From CAIWHR01 sp963726775 (lineage in GTDB: Bacteria > Pseudomonadota > Gammaproteobacteria > Burkholderiales > Casimicrobiaceae), in NCBI GenBank assembly GCA_963726775.1, contig CAVSDL010000007.1:208786-272785 (forward strand): a stretch of DNA of 64,000 bases, written 5' to 3'. Made by a program: the position numbers and the translations under genes. Position 1 is the stretch's first letter. Each line of letters opens with the position of its first letter. This document shows positions 63,667 through 64,000 of this stretch, piece after piece. The notes beneath the pieces are model-generated. The model was not told the origin of the DNA, did not search any database, and saw only the letters and a program-made list of their open reading frames with translations.

Positions 63667-64000
63667 ATGAATGCCCCCGCTTCCAAGCTCGCCCGCGCCG
63701 TGACGCCGCTGCCGCGTGTCGGATTCGTTTCCCTGGGCTGTCCGAAAGCGCTTGTCGATTCCGAGCAGATCGTCACGCAATTGAGGGCCGAGGGCTACGT
63801 GATCGCGCCGACGTACGAAGGCGCGGACCTCGTCGTGGTCAACACCTGCGGCTTCATCGACGCGGCCGTTGCCGAGTCGCTCGACGCGATCGGCGAGGCT
63901 ATCAAAGAGAACGGCAAGGTGATCGTCACCGGCTGTCTGGGTGCCAAGGGTGGCGGCGCCTTTGTGCGCGACGCACACCCGAAGGTCCTCGCCGTCACCG
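63667..64000 (+). CDS. rimO: Ribosomal protein uS12 methylthiotransferase RimO, 5' part (runs off the window)
   Basis: The first 111 codons are present. RimO is a radical-SAM enzyme that adds a methylthio group to Asp89 of ribosomal protein uS12. The N-terminal UPF0004 domain shows VGFVSLGCPKALVDSEQI, VVVNTCGFIDAAVAESLDAI and VIVTGCLGAKGG, whose three cysteines bind the auxiliary 4Fe-4S cluster. The radical-SAM CxxxCxxC lies outside the window. The start is MNAPASKLARAV at 63667. Confidence 0.93.
   Translation, partial: MNAPASKLARAVTPLPRVGFVSLGCPKALVDSEQIVTQLRAEGYVIAPTYEGADLVVVNTCGFIDAAVAESLDAIGEAIKENGKVIVTGCLGAKGGGAFVRDAHPKVLAVT

Overview
The window is GC-rich chromosomal DNA of a betaproteobacterium, most likely of the order Burkholderiales. 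The polyhydroxybutyrate (PHB) genes (phaC, phaB, phaP, phaR), the synteny bamD / rluD / pgeF / phaC, the RpfE-type gene in front of recJ, a Bug-family binding protein and rimO all point that way. No rRNA, tRNA, CRISPR array or intact insertion sequence was seen.

Layout. 0-7.3 kb: a cut exported protein, a TonB-dependent receptor with its terminator, two GNAT acetyltransferases and a tldD/tldE pair separated by an unusual repeat. 7.4-10.8 kb: c-type cytochromes (a stand-alone diheme protein, a monoheme, a duplicated diheme, a 46-residue membrane protein and a tetraheme NapC/NirT), with two FNR/Anr-like boxes. 10.8-18.7 kb: a five-gene peptide ABC transporter operon whose inner permease carries an odd triplicated motif. 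18.9-25.9 kb: alkA-like glycosylase, srkA, lolD/lolC, a Dabb protein, an RpfE-type gene and recJ, which has a 1-nt frameshift. 26.2-35.4 kb: an SDR under a perfect FNR/Anr box, an exported protein, a DinG-type helicase, bamD, rluD, pgeF, a ZIP transporter and phaC. 35.4-44 kb: a sugar-oxidation operon (FadR-type regulator, SDR, SMP-30 lactonase, AraD1-type dehydratase), a divergent aldose epimerase and an Fbp-like ABC transporter. 44.3-45.6 kb: two lipoproteins, the second frameshifted.

45.8-55.5 kb is the most unusual block. It is an aryl-polyene-like (APE-like) fatty-acid/polyketide cluster, all on the minus strand: ACP fragment, membrane protein, AMP ligase, two hotdog dehydratases, acyltransferase, LolA remnant, ketosynthase, chain-length-factor-like protein, ketoreductase, glycosyltransferase and an ABC-2 exporter. 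Its GC content and codon use look less extreme than its neighbours'. It is cut inside the ACP, lacks the usual MMPL exporter and carries about eleven single-base frameshifts, ten of them +1 and mostly in short G/C runs. It is either a decaying horizontally acquired cluster or a poorly sequenced stretch.

55.6-64 kb returns to the host background: an ABC binding protein, phaB, a tiny lipoprotein, a Bug-family binding protein, a hydroxyproline-epimerase-like enzyme, a transglutaminase-TPR lipoprotein, a palindromic dispersed repeat, phasin phaP (with terminator and promoter), phaR and the start of rimO.

PHB is the main theme: phaC makes the polymer, phaB and perhaps the FNR-box SDR supply reduced precursor, phaP coats granules, and phaR probably represses phaP through two similar sites between the two genes. 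The FNR/Anr boxes suggest that some of the cytochromes and the SDR respond to low oxygen.
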